Positions 22,917 to 34,800 of a DNA stretch of 64,000 nucleotides are shown in pieces. A program made the position numbers and the translations under genes. The notes below the pieces were generated by a model. The model did not search any database, was not told the DNA's origin, and saw only the letters and a list, made by a program, of their open reading frames with translations. Origin of the DNA: Anomaloglossus baeobatrachus (lineage: Eukaryota > Chordata > Amphibia > Anura > Aromobatidae); NCBI RefSeq assembly GCF_048569485.1, contig NC_134364.1, positions 127,467,408 through 127,531,407 on the forward strand, written 5' to 3'. Within the stretch, counting starts at the first letter, position 1; every line of letters begins with the position of its first letter.

Positions 22917-23450
22917 TGGCAGACCCCCGAGGACCACTCCATGGCAGCCACAGTCATCTCTGCGGCTTCCTCACCGCACAGGGCGAGTAGAGTTGGGGAC
23001 AGTAACATTATGACTAAAGAACATTAATGCAGGTTTAGGGATATTTGGAAAGTTTTCTTAGTCACTGCCTATAAACACCCACAGTCTTCCAACAAAGCAA
23101 AATGGCTCCATCTAATGACTAGAAAAAAGCAAAATGCACCGTCATCTAGAGCTACCTGGTCTGTGCCGACATCAGCTCATTCACACAATCAAGCGATGGC
23201 ATTGTGTGAAGGATAATAAATAACCGGTCACAACAGCATTTAACACTGTCCCTGCAGTGAATGGGGGTTCTGCCTCCCACTCTGTGCTGTGGGGGTCTTG
23301 ATACTTTTAAATGCAAGGTTTGTGGTGGGTTTTATTACTTTCTGTAGCAGATATCTTTAATTTTCTATAAATGAAGATAAAATTCTGTTCATCTCTATTT
23401 ATTAGGAGCCTTCTGATCAGTTGTAAATAAAAAGTATTGTAATATTCATC
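22917..23450 (+). other. TMEM79: TMEM79 3' untranslated region
   Basis: Follows the TGA at 22914-22916. Unique, AT-rich towards the end, with the AATAAA signal at 23426-23431 and a T/G-rich stretch just after (TATTGTAATATTCATCATGG). The tandem array begins about 50-70 bp further on. Confidence 0.6.
23426..23431 (+). promoter_or_regulatory. TMEM79: Poly(A) signal of TMEM79
   Basis: Canonical AATAAA 510 bp after the stop codon, the first good match on this strand in an otherwise quiet 3' region. Confidence 0.6.
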
Positions 23451-23499
23451 ATGGCTGAGTGTTATTATTAACCAATAAACTGGAAATGGAAGAGTTCAT

Positions 23500-25078
23500 T
23501 AGTGACATCACCAGAGATCAGCGGTGACATCACTGAGAACACCTCCTATCCATCACCAGAGATCAGCAGTGACATCACTGAGAACACCGCCTATCCATCA
23601 CTAGAGATCAGAGGTGATATCACTGAGAACACCGCCTATTCATCACTAGAGATCAGCAGTGACATCACTGAGAACACATCCTATCCATCACCAGAGATCA
23701 GCGGTGACATCACTGAGAACACCTCCTATCCATCACCAGAGATCAGAGGTGACATCACTGAGAACACCTCCTATCCATCACCAGAGATCAGCAGTGACAT
23801 CACTGAGAACACCTCCTATCCATCACCAGAGATCAGCAGTGACATCACTGAGAACACCTCCTATCCATCACCAGAGATCAGAGGTGACATCACTGAGAAC
23901 ACCTCCTATCCATCACCAGAGATCAGCAGTGACATCACTGAGAACACCTCCTATCCATCACCAGAGATCAGAAGTGACATCACTGAGAACACCTCCTATC
24001 CATCACCAGAGATCAGCGGTGACATCACTGAGAACACCTCCTATCCATCACCAGAGATCAGCGGTGACATCACTGAGAACACCGCCTATCCATCACCAGA
24101 GATCAGCGGTGACATCACTGAGAACACCTCCTATCCATCACCAGAGATCAGCGGTGACATCACTGAGAACACCTCCTATCCATCACCAGAGATCAGCGGT
24201 GACATCACTGAGAACACCTCCTATCCATCATCAGAGATCAGCAGTGACATCACTGAGAACACCTCCTATCCATCACCAGAGATCAGCGGTGACATCACTG
24301 AGAACACCTCCTATCCATCACCAGAGATCAGCGGTGACATCACTGAGAACACCGCCTATCCATCACCAGAGATCAGCAGTGACATCACTGAGAGCGACGC
24401 TTATCCATCATCAGAGATCAGCGGTGACATCACTGAGAACACCTCCTATCCATCACCAGAGATCAGCGGTGACATCACTGAGAACACCTCCTATCCATCA
24501 CCAGAGATCAGCAGTGACATCACTGAGAACACCTCCTATCCATCACCAGAGATCAGCAGTGACATCACTGAGAACACCGCCTATCCATCACTAGAGATCA
24601 GCAGTGACATCACTGAGAACACCTCCTATCCATCACCAGAGATCAGCGGTGACATCACTGAGAACACCTCCTATCCATCACCAGAGATCAGCGGTGACAT
24701 CACTGAGAACACCGCCTATCCATCATCAGAGATCAGCGGTGACATCACTGAGAACACCTCCTATCCATCACTAGAGATCAGCAGTGACATCACTGAGAAC
24801 ACCTCCTATCCATCACTAGAGATCAGCAGTGACATCACTGAGAACACCTCCTATCCATCACCAGAGATCAGCGGTGACATCACTGAGAACACCGCCTATC
24901 CATCACCAGAGATCAGCGGTGACATCACTGAGAACACCTCCTATCCATCACCAGAGATCAGCGGTGACATCACTGAGAACACCTCCTATCCATCACCAGA
25001 GATCAGCGGTGACATCACTGAGAACACCTCCTATCCATCACCAGAGATCAGCGGTGACATCACTGAGAACACCGCCTA
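23500..25078. repeat. 45-bp minisatellite, 35 copies, open in two frames
   Basis: The unit reads CATCACCAGAGATCAGCGG, then TGACATCACTGAGAACACC, then TCCTATC. Because 45 is divisible by 3 and the unit has no stop in two plus-strand frames, it yields a 525-codon frame of a 15-residue repeat (SPEISGDITENTSYP). Variants (GCGG/GCAG/GAGG, TCC/CGC) are intermixed. There is no start context, splice site or promoter, so it is taken as non-coding. It begins just beyond the TMEM79 poly(A) signal. Confidence 0.95.
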
Positions 25079-25080
25079 AC

Positions 25081-26379
25081 CAGGCCATTATTTCCCAGCT
25101 GACACAGTGAGTGGAAAGTGTGTGTGGTGACTGCCGCTTGTAGAATTCCCGATGAGCTGCAGTGTTTGTGCGCACCACTCATCTGACGCTCCTCAGTGAA
25201 TCACGCCGATCTTGATGAATCGGATGTTTTGGTTTTTAGAATTGATTCTTCAGATAGATGGCGCTACAATTCCAACCTTCTTCCTTTCTGAAGAGACAAT
25301 ATGCATACTTAATTTCCCAGAGGAACATTGCATGGCCAATCAGTCTCCTTACGCCAGCTTGGCTTTCTCCATAAGGAGAGATGTTGCCTCTTAGACCCCA
25401 GTCGGAGGCCTCATCCTGCCAAGTAAGACATGTTCCTGGTGGTTGAGGTGTTTGCGAATGGAGTATGCGTCTCCGTAAAGGGTTGTTGTTGATTTTTAGG
25501 ATTGCAACCCCAACAAAAGTCTTTCTGTTGTAAGAGATGAGTTACATATATAATTTCCCAGAATAGCATTGCATGGCCTATAAGTCTCCTTACGCCAGCA
25601 TTTTGGCCCCTACTTTGTGTATCCAGTTACTATAGTGCAGTAGTGTGAATGGCCACCAGGAGGAGCAGTGATTCTTTTATTTAATGCATTGCCGTGGCTG
25701 ATTGTGCATATCTGTGCATCGAGGAGGGAGCACGAGTTTGTTTTAAGTGAATTTAATATTTTTAGGGTCAAAATATAAAAAATTAATTTTGTATTCCACT
25801 AATGAAATTTTGGATTTGAATCAAGAAGCTCAGGTAATTGCCGTTATATTGTTGTATCGGATAATATACAGAAAGCCTCGCCTCGTCTTACAATCACGAC
25901 ATTCTTTGTCTTGTTAATTCCCTTGTCGGGTAAACTCCGTCTGAACCCAGTCTAATTCCAAAGTAAATAGGAGGTTCAGGTTTGTTCATTAACCTGCTGA
26001 TCGATTGTATACAGGCAGGGAATGTACAATAGCCAACTCGTTAGGACCGGTTACTAATTATCAGATCAGTGATAATACCATTGGCAAACAGTGATCCATA
26101 CTGAAGTGCTGTGAGGGGGTCTATGTATTAATACTGCTGTTCACACTACACGACACAATACCAGTCTCTGATTATTAGATTCTGCCAAACTGTGTGGTTT
26201 TGGTTCTTGTGTTGTGTAGCACAGATCAGGATAATCTGCTTTTGGCTTCAGAGCCTGCACCACAGATTCAAGTATAGAAAGTTTGCCTCTTTTCTGTCAA
26301 GCGCAAACTGTGGCTCAGAGCTTTAGTAGCTGCTGCTGCCTGCTGTGGTACAGGTTTTGGGTTTGATTACCGTAGAGAC
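25081..26379. other. Intergenic sequence with a duplicated interspersed-repeat piece
   Basis: 25290-25385 and 25535-25605 are diverged direct copies sharing TAATTTCCCAGA, CATTGCATGGCC and GTCTCCTTACGCCAGC; the first copy ends in a CCATAAGGAGAGATG. These look like two copies of one interspersed family. No gene found. Confidence 0.5.
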
Positions 26380-27127
26380 AGAGTCAAAATATAATAAGTT
26401 AATTATAGAGGACAAAGCAAAGACTGAGATATTAAACAGGCACTTCTCATCAGTGTTCACCAAGGAACTGACTGTTCCAGCGATCATTCAACAAGTCAAA
26501 AATCAAAGTTCACCACCCGATATAATTAATTTAACACAAGATGAAGTACGCCTGTGACTGAGTAAATTAAACATTGACAAATCCCCCGGGCCAGATGGCA
26601 TTCATCCACGAATATTGAGGGAATTGAGCTCTGTAATCAACAGGCCGCTGTATCTCATCTTTTTAGACTCGCTTGTGACAGGTTTGGTGCCTCCAGGATT
26701 GGAGGATTGCTGATGTGGTACCCATATTTAAGAAAGGAAAGAGGGTGGATCCAGCTAACTACCGTCCAGTAAGCCTGACATCAGTAGTATGCAAAGATTT
26801 TGAGGGCATTTTAAGGGATGACATGCAAAAATATATTGCAGAAAATAATATAACTGACAGCATGGATTCATGAAAGATAAGTCGTGTCTAACCAACCTGT
26901 GGGGTTCTATGAGGGAGTAAGTACAAATCTGGATATTGATAATGCAGCTGATGGGATTTATTTGGACTTTTCAAAGGCATTTGATCCTGTACCACACAAT
27001 AGCCTGATACTAAAGCTCCAGAAGCAAGGACTGGGGGACACTATATGCAACTGGGTAAGGAATTGGCTAAAAGATAGGAAACAAAGAGTAGTCATAAATG
27101 GTACATTCTCTAAATGGGCTATAGTCG

Positions 27128-28060
27128 GCAGTGGGGACCGCAGGGCTCTGTACTGGAAGCAGTGGGGACAGCAGGGCTCTGTACTGGAAGCAGTGGGGGC
27201 CGCAGGGCTCTGTACTGGAAGCAGTGGGGACCGCAGGGCTCTGTACTGGGAGCAGTGGGGACCGCAGGGCTCTGTACTGGGAGCAGTGGGGACCGCAGGG
27301 GTCTGTACTGGAAGCAGTGGGGACAGCAGGGCTCTGTACTGGAAGCAGTGGGGACCGCAGGGCTCTGTACTGGGAGCAGTGGGGACCGCAGGGCTCTGTA
27401 CTGGGAGCAGTGGGGACCGCAGGGCTCTGTACTGGGAGCAGTGGGGACCGCAGGGCTCTGTACTGGGAGCAGTGGGGGCCGCAGGGATCTGTACTGTGAG
27501 CAGTGGGGAGCGCAGGGATCTGTACTGGGAGCAGTGGGGACCGCAGGGCTCTGTACTGGGAGCAGTGGGGACCGCAGGGCTCTGTACCGGGAGCAGTGGG
27601 GGCCGCAGGGATCTGTACTGTGAGCAGTGGGGAGCGCAGGGATCTGTACTGGGAGCAGTGGGGACAGCAGGGATCTGTACTGGGAGCAGTGGGGACAGCA
27701 GGGATCTGTACTGGGAGCAGTGGGGACCGCAGGGATCTGTACTGGGAGCAGTGGGGAGCGCAGGGATCTGTACTGGGAGCAGTGGGGACAGCAGGGATCT
27801 GTACTGGGAGCAGTGGGGACAGCAGGGATCTGTACTGGGAGCAGTGGGGACCGCAGGGATCTGTACTGGGAGCAGTGGGGAGCGCAGGGATCTGTACTGG
27901 GAGCAGTGGGGACCGCAGGGCTCTGTACTGGGAGCAGTGGGGACCGCAGGGCTCTGTACTGGGAGCAGTGGGGACCGCAGGGCTCTGTACTGGGAGCAGT
28001 GGGGGCCGCAGGGATCTGTACTGTGAGCAGTGGGAACCGTAGGGATCTGTGCTAGGACCA
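27128..28060. repeat. 31-bp minisatellite, ~30 copies, derived from the LINE RT motif
   Basis: The unit reads AGTGGGGACCGCAGGG then CTCTGTACTGGGAGC. The part GGACCGCAGGGCTCTGTACT codes the reverse-transcriptase motif PQGSVLG, and the host LINE reads straight into the first unit and out of the last (GGATCTGTGCTAGGACCAAT). Since 31 is not divisible by 3, the frame rotates. Variants GCTCT/GATCT and GACC/GACA/GAGC are mixed. Confidence 0.95.
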
Positions 28061-28138
28061 ATTTTTTTTAATCTCTTTACTATCAATCCCATCCACAAGG
28101 TCATTAATAAATGGTCAGTCTTTCCTGATGACACCAAA

Positions 28139-28764
28139 AGCTGGTGTCACACATAACGACGACGACAACGACGTCGCTGCTACGTCACCATTTTCTGTGA
28201 CGTTGCAGCGACGTCCCGTCGCTGTTGCTGTGTGTGACATCCAGCAACGACCTGGCCCCTGCTGTGAGGTCGCCGGTCGTTGCTGAATGTCCAGCTTCAT
28301 TTTTTGGTCGTCACTCTCCCGCTGTGACACACACAAAGCTGTGTGTGACAGCGAGAGAGCGACGAAATGAAGCGATCAGGAGCCGGCACTGGCAGCTGCG
28401 GTAAGCTGTAACCAGCGTAAACATCGGGTAACCAAGGGAAGACCTTTCCCTGGTTACCCGATGTTTACGCTGGTTACCAGCCTCCGCTCTTGCTGCCAGC
28501 GCCGGCTCCTGCACTGTGACATGTGGCTGCAGTACGCATCGGGTAATTAACCCGATGTGTGCTGCAGGAGAGCAAGGAGCCAGCGCTAAGCGCGGCTCCC
28601 TGCTCTCTGAACATGTAGCACAGCGACCTTATGATCGCTGCTTCTGCTGTGTTTGACAGCTAAGCAGCGATCATAAGAGCGACTTACAAGGTCGCTGTTA
28701 CGTCACCGAAAATGGTGACGTAACAGCGACGTCGTTGTCGCTGTCGTTTAGTGTGACACCAGCT
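28139..28764. mobile_element. MITE with AGCTGGTGTCACAC ends
   Basis: Perfect terminal inverted repeats (AGCTGGTGTCACAC at 28139, GTGTGACACCAGCT ending 28764), with further inverted pairing through the ACGACGTCGCTG region. It splits the LINE between DDTK and LCRIL; AAA stands on both sides (28136-28138, 28765-28767) and could be a 3-bp target duplication. The interior is itself symmetric: a hairpin at about 28409-28480 with arms reading AACCAGCGTAAACATCGGG. No coding capacity. Confidence 0.85.
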
Positions 28765-28925
28765 AAACTATGTAGAATATTAAAAACTGACCTTGCTAGC
28801 ACAATATTACAAAAAGATCTGGATAAGATGTCAAAATGGGCAGATACTTGTCAAATGAGATTAAATGTTGATAAATGCAAAGTAATGCACCTAGGACGGA
28901 GTAATCCTATAGCTGCGTATACATT

Positions 28926-29748
28926 TGTAACGTCCTAGAGTTGGATTCACGGGTCCGTGCACCGGACTCCCCCAGAGAGGCAACCCAGAGCTAACCCCTA
29001 TACAGGGACTGTCCGATCACCCCACCAGAGGGCCTACATGCACGGTAGCCGGAACACTAGGGGTACAGAGTACGGGTCCTTCAGAGGTCTGCACAGGAGA
29101 TGAGTATTAGTCCGAAGGGAACCGGAGGCAGGACGGAAGACTGGAACCGGGTTCAGGTACCGAGTAGTAAAAGCAGACAGGGTCCGGATCCAGCGGGACG
29201 TGCAGGCTGAAGTATCCAGGTGAAATTCAGGATCTGTGACGGGTTCAGGCTGACGAAAGATGGCGGGGTCCTCAGCAGACAGTCACCGGGGCAACTCCTG
29301 GGAAATCAGCAATCTAGACGAGGTCAGGGCGGCAGACGGGCTCTGCGGAAGAGACCGTGTTAGTCTGGAGACAAGGCACAGAGGGACCTGAACACCTAGC
29401 TATGGGAACACGTTGAACAGGCACCGCCCTCATGAAAAAGGAAGTCTTATATACCCTGTACCTGAAATCACCCATATCCTGTTCCCGGGACGCTGGCCCT
29501 TTAAGAAGAGGTGAGTGAGCGTGCGCGCCCTAATGTGCATGCGCGAGGCCTGAGTGCCAGAGACCAGTGCAAGAAGGTGAAGGAGATGCAGGGGAGCCAG
29601 GCAGAGAGTCCTGGGTTGCAGTGGGACGCCGTGGCCGGCGGACGGGAGGCACGGAGGACGCACAGGAGGGGGAGTGAGAGGGACAGCCGCGGGCGGAAGG
29701 ACCGGGGACCGGAGCGGTGAGTGACAGGCGGATCTGGGGAGCGTGACA
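28926..29748. mobile_element. Solo LTR of an LTR retroelement (fossil), inside the LINE
   Basis: 823 bp, begins TGTAACGTCC and ends CGTGACA, flanked by the 5-bp duplication ACATT at 28921-28925 and 29749-29753. No internal region, so it reads as a single LTR. It differs from the LTR at 9169. It interrupts the 3' part of the LINE and is therefore younger. Family unresolved. Confidence 0.82.
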
Positions 29749-30252
29749 ACATTAAATGGAAGTAACCTCGGGACTACAGAACAGGAGAAGGACATTCAGA
29801 CGGTAGAGTCAGTTCAAAGGCGGCAACTAGATTATTACAAGGATTAGAGGCCGCCCGTATGATGAGAGGTTGGAAAAGACGTCTCAGAGGAGATCTCATC
29901 TATATGTATAAATACATGTGTGGTCAATATAAAGGACTGTCACATGACTCATTTCTTCCAAAGACAATACTAAGGACCAGGGGGCACTCACTGCGAGTGG
30001 AAGAAAAGCGATTCCAGCAGCTAAACAGGAAAGGGTTCTTTACAGTTCGAGCAGTCAGACTGTGGAATACACTACCACAAGAGGTAGTAATGGCAGATAC
30101 TATAACAGCTTTATATCAGGGCGGATGATTTCCTCACTATACAACATTGTTGGTTATAAGTGATTTAATGACAAAATGTAGAATTGGTGGAGGAAGGGTG
30201 AACTAGATGGACCGGGGGCTTTTTTCACTCCATGTAACTATGTAACTATGTA

Positions 30253-31827
30253 AAAGAAGAAAAGAAGAGAATTATCTACTTAATTAATGTAAGTGTAAAC
30301 AGAGAAGAGATATCGATAGGACCCTCCGAGGAGAAAGCGCGATGAAGACATCACATGGAGAGAGTGAGTGCCAGAAGGGACACATCCCTAACTTGTTGGG
30401 ACAGCGGGACATCTGACTTTACAGGACATTTGGACAGTCCCACTGGACTAGGGACTGTTTGCATCTAGGGCTTATCCATATACCCAGGTTTTTGTCTTCC
30501 AATTGAACGTTTGTCATAAATGTCGAGACAAAAGATTTAATAAACTTAGGGAATGAATCTTCAGGATCACACTGGCGGTGGAAACAAGGAAGCCACGAGG
30601 CAGAGATGTGGGGCGCTCTTAAAGGTGCAACATGACAAAACCCCTTTAAGACTGGTGAATGCCTCACAAGGTCATGTTGTGTGTATGAGCTCCAGATACC
30701 AATGACAATATGGATTTTTACATGTTGAATCTTGACAAACCAGGATTTCCACACACATAATATTTATGGTTGGCTCATCCTATGGTCTTCTGTGTGTTTA
30801 TCAGGGATTATTTAGCAGCCATGAATGTACATTTCTCTATATTTGCCATATTGTAAATCTTATTATTTGCCTGATTTTCCCCAGATTCCCTTGTCTTGTC
30901 ATTTCTGTAAGGTTCGTTTGAAGTGAGGTGGCGTTTTAGTAAAGGGGTGCTGACAATTCATATGAAAGTAAGAAGTTGTTCTCACTTCTTCACTGAATGT
31001 GAATACACATCAAGTATTCAACCAATAAACTATCACTGCCGATGGGACCGCTATGGGCCCCACAACCACCCCAGACTATTTCTGATTGTGCAATGTTCAT
31101 CCATGCACTTCCGGTACTACATTTTATGTAGATTATTAGGCTCTTGTCTTCTCTTGTGCTATGTAGTCAGTTGTTGACGCATTTGGGTTTTCATGATGTT
31201 CCTTTTGCTTTGGTCTGTGTCGTTTTATTTCATGCCATGGTTGGTCTATACCCTTATTCTTCAAATAATAATGATTTGGAGGTAATTTTAACTATAGGGC
31301 AGGGGTGCAGGTTTCACCAGGGGTCTATTTGCCCCTCTGCTCTATGTAAGCCACCTTTTAGACTTACAGTGAGTGGCTCACTCTGATTTCCTCTGCTCTC
31401 CGCTGTCTCTTCCTTCCTCTTCTGTGCTTCTCTTTTCTAGTTTCTGGATGTATAATTTTCCCTGTCTTTGTCGGTCATCCTCGTTAACTCTTTCTCTAAC
31501 TTTGCACCGCCTAGTCTCTTACAATATTGTGCTGTCTTTCACTCCTTATACTGTGTCTCATTATTGACTTATGGCCCCAATTCTCCATGTTTCTGCGATT
31601 CGGGCTGTCTCTGTGCCGCTTCTCTCTTCCTCTGTTTTTTCTATCTCCTTCTTCAGGACCCCAGATCTCGGCCTCTCCCTCACTGTCTCCTCCACACCTT
31701 GTTCTCTGTAATAATAGAGCAGGTAATCAGGTGTTGTAGTTCCTGTCAGCTGTCACAGCCATGTGACTCCACCTTCCAGTTGGTAATCCAGGAAGAGACG
31801 ACAGCAGAGCGACCTGATAGCTCAGTG
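30253..31827. other. Intergenic and upstream region of the predicted gene, no coding signal
   Basis: Unique-looking sequence. 31385-31720 is pyrimidine-rich on the plus strand. No TATA box or CpG island was found that would fix a promoter for the gene starting at 31828. Confidence 0.4.
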
Positions 31828-34800
31828 ATGGCTGCAGAGCGGACTCCCAGCAGGAGAAAGCAGTGTATTCTCAGAAGGACTTTCCAGAGATTCCCCTTTG
31901 GGAAATGTGAGCGCAGATCCCGTAGCAGCAGCAGTTACGGTAAGTGGCGGCACCTTTACAGTACAGGGGGCGGCGGAGGAGGGTTTACTGTGTTCATCAG
32001 TGGAATGGGAGCTTAGTGTTAACTGTTGTCATGCACCCTCAGGGTTATGAGAGTGAACAATTGTACTGATTCCCCCCCCCCCATCTCCATTTGAGAGTGC
32101 AGTATTATAGTAGTTATATTCTTGTACATAGGGTGCAGTATTATAGTAGTTATATTCTTGTACATAGGGGCAGTATTATAGTAGTTATATTCTTGTACAT
32201 AGGGGGCAGTATTATAATAGTTATATTCTTGTACATAGGGGGCAGTATTATAGTAGTTATATTCTTGTACATAGGGGGCAGTATTATAATAGTTATATTC
32301 TTGTACATAGGGGGCAGTAGTATAGTAGTTATATTCTTGTACATAGGGGCAGTATTATAGTAGTTATATTCTTGTACATAGGGTGCAGTATTATAGTAGT
32401 TATATTCTTGTACATAGGGTGCAGTATTATAGTAGTTATATTCTTATACATAGGAGCAGTATTATATTAGTTATATTCCTGTACATAGGGGCAGTATTAT
32501 AGTAGTTATATTCCTGTATATAGGGGGCAGTATTATAGTAGTTATATTCCTGTATATGGGAGCAGTATTATAGTAGTTATATTCTAGTACATAGGGGCAG
32601 TATTATAGTAGTTATATTCTTGTACATAGGGGCAGTATTATAGTAGTTATATTCCTGTACATAGGAGCAGTATTATAGTAGTTATATTATTGTATATAGG
32701 AGCAGTATTATAGTAGTTATATTCTTGTACATAGGGGGCAGTATTATAGTAGTTATATTCTTGTACATAGGGGGCAGTATTATAGTAGTTATATTCTTGT
32801 ACATAGGGGGCAGTATTATAGTAGTTATATTCTTGTACATAGGGGCAGTATTATAGTAGTTATATTCCTGTATATGGGAGCAGTATTATAGTAGTTATAT
32901 TCTACTACATAGGGGCAGTATTATAGTAGTTATATTCTTGTACATAGGGGCAGTATTATAGTAGTTATATTCCTGTACATAGGAGCAGTATTATAGTAGT
33001 TATATTATTGTATATAGGAGCAGTATTATAGTAGTTATATTCTTGTACATAGGGGGCAGTATTATAGTAGTTATATTCTTGTACATAGGGGGCAGTATTA
33101 TAGTAGTTATATTCTTGTACATAGGGGGCAGTATTATAGTTATATTCTTGTACATAGGGGCAGTATTATAGTAGTTATATTCTTGTACATAGGAGCAGTA
33201 TTATAGTAGTTATATTCTTGTACATAGGGGCAGTATTATAGTAGTTATATTCTTGTATATAGGAGTAGTATTATAGTAGTTATATTCTTGTACATAGGAG
33301 CAGTATTATAGTAGTTATATTCTTGTACATAGGAGCAGTATTATAGTAGTTATATTCTTGTACATAGGAGCAGTATTATAGCAGTTATATTCTTGTACAT
33401 AGGAGCAGTATTATAGTAGTTATATTCTTGTACATAGGGGCAGTATTATAGTAGTTATATTCTTGTATATAGGAGTAGTATTATAGTAGTTATATTCTTG
33501 TACATAGGAGCAGTATTATAGTAGTTATATTCTTGTACATAGGAGCAGTATTTTAGTAGTTATATTCTTGTACATAGGAGCAGTATTATAGCAGTTATAT
33601 TCTTCTACATAGGAGCAGTATTATAGTAGTTATATTATTTTACATAGGAGCAGTATTATAGCAGTTATATTCCTGTACATAGGAGCAGTATTATAGTAGT
33701 TATATTATTGTATATAGGAGCAGTATTATAGTAGTTATATTCCTGTACATAGGAGCAGTATTATAGTAGTTATATTCTTGTACATAGGAGCAGTATTATA
33801 GTAGTTATATTCTTGTACATAGGAGCAGTATTATAGTAGTTATATTCTTGTACATAGGGGCAGTATTATAGTAGTTATATTCTTGTACATAGGGGGCAGT
33901 ATTATAGTAGTTATATTCTTGTACATAGGAGCAGTATTATAGTAGTTATATTCCTGTATATAGGGGCAGTATTATAGTAGTTATATTATTGTACATAGGA
34001 GCAGTATTATAGCAGTTATATTCTTGTACATAGGGGGCAGTATTATAGTAGTTATATTCTTGTACATAGGAGCAGTATTATAGTAGTTATATTCTTGTAC
34101 ATAGGGGGCAGTATTATAGTAGTTATATTCTTGTACATAGGGGCAGTATTATAGTAGTTATATTCTTGTACATAGGGGGCAGTATTCTAGTAGTTATATT
34201 CTTGTACATAGGGGCAGTATTATAGTAGTTATATTCTTGTACATAGGAGCAGTATTATAGTAGTTATATTCTTGTACATAGGGGCAGTATTATAGTAGTT
34301 ATATTCTTGTACATAGGGGCAGTATTATAGTAGTTATATTCTTGTACATAGGGGGCAGTATTCTAGTAGTTATATTCTTGTACATAGGGTGCAGTATTAT
34401 AGTAGTTATATTCTTGTACATAGGAGCAGTATTATAGTAGTTATATTCTTGTACATAGGGGCAGTATTATAGTAGTTATATTCTTGTACATAGGAGCAGT
34501 ATTATAGTAGTTATATTCTTGTACATAGGGGCAGTATTATAGTAGTTATATTCTTGTATATAGGGGGCAGTATTATAGTAGTTATATTCTAGTACATAGG
34601 GGCAGTATTATAGTAGTTATATTCTTGTACATAGGAGCAGTATTATAGTAGTTATATTCTGGTACATAGGGGCAGTATTATAGTAGTTATATTCTTGTAC
34701 ATAGGGGCAGTATTATAGTAGTTATATTCTTGTACATAGGGGCAGTATTATAGTAGTTATATTCCTGTACATAGGGGGCAGTATTATAGTAGTTATATTC

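Larger units (their letters stand above)
26380..30252 (+). mobile_element. CR1-type LINE, 5'-truncated and interrupted
   Basis: From 26380 the reverse transcriptase is readable in pieces: EDKAKTEILNRHFSSVFTKE, SPGPDGIHPRILRELS, VVPIFKKGKRVDPANYRPVS, YLDFSKAFDPVPHN, then the PQGSVLG motif expanded into an array (27128-28060), then FPDDTKSW at 28121 (the FADDT active-site box with A to P), WADTCQMRLNVDKCKVMHLG at 28830-28900, and after the LTR insertion the C-terminal FFTVRAVRLWNTLPQEVV (30040-30090). The 3' end is AT-rich with an ATGTAACT short repeat (30231-30250), typical of CR1. There are several frameshifts and stops besides the three insertions, so it is inactive. The endonuclease domain is absent. 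Confidence 0.9.

Noticed and set aside
22703-22990. 95-codon frame over TMEM79 exon 3
   Set aside because: Wrong frame; the spliced phase-2 reading gives the conserved [17 protein letters not shown] sequence and its own stop.
23500-25078. CRISPR array (45-bp regular repeats)
   Set aside because: There are no unique spacers between repeats and the sequence is vertebrate; these are head-to-tail minisatellite units.
23502-25079. 525-codon frame of a 15-residue repeat as a gene
   Set aside because: It begins at a GTG without promoter or splice sites, and a second frame is equally open. It is kept only as a finding about read-through.
26884-28137. Frames of 356-380 codons across the 31-bp array
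   Set aside because: They fuse the LINE reverse transcriptase with rotating frames of the array; no independent protein.
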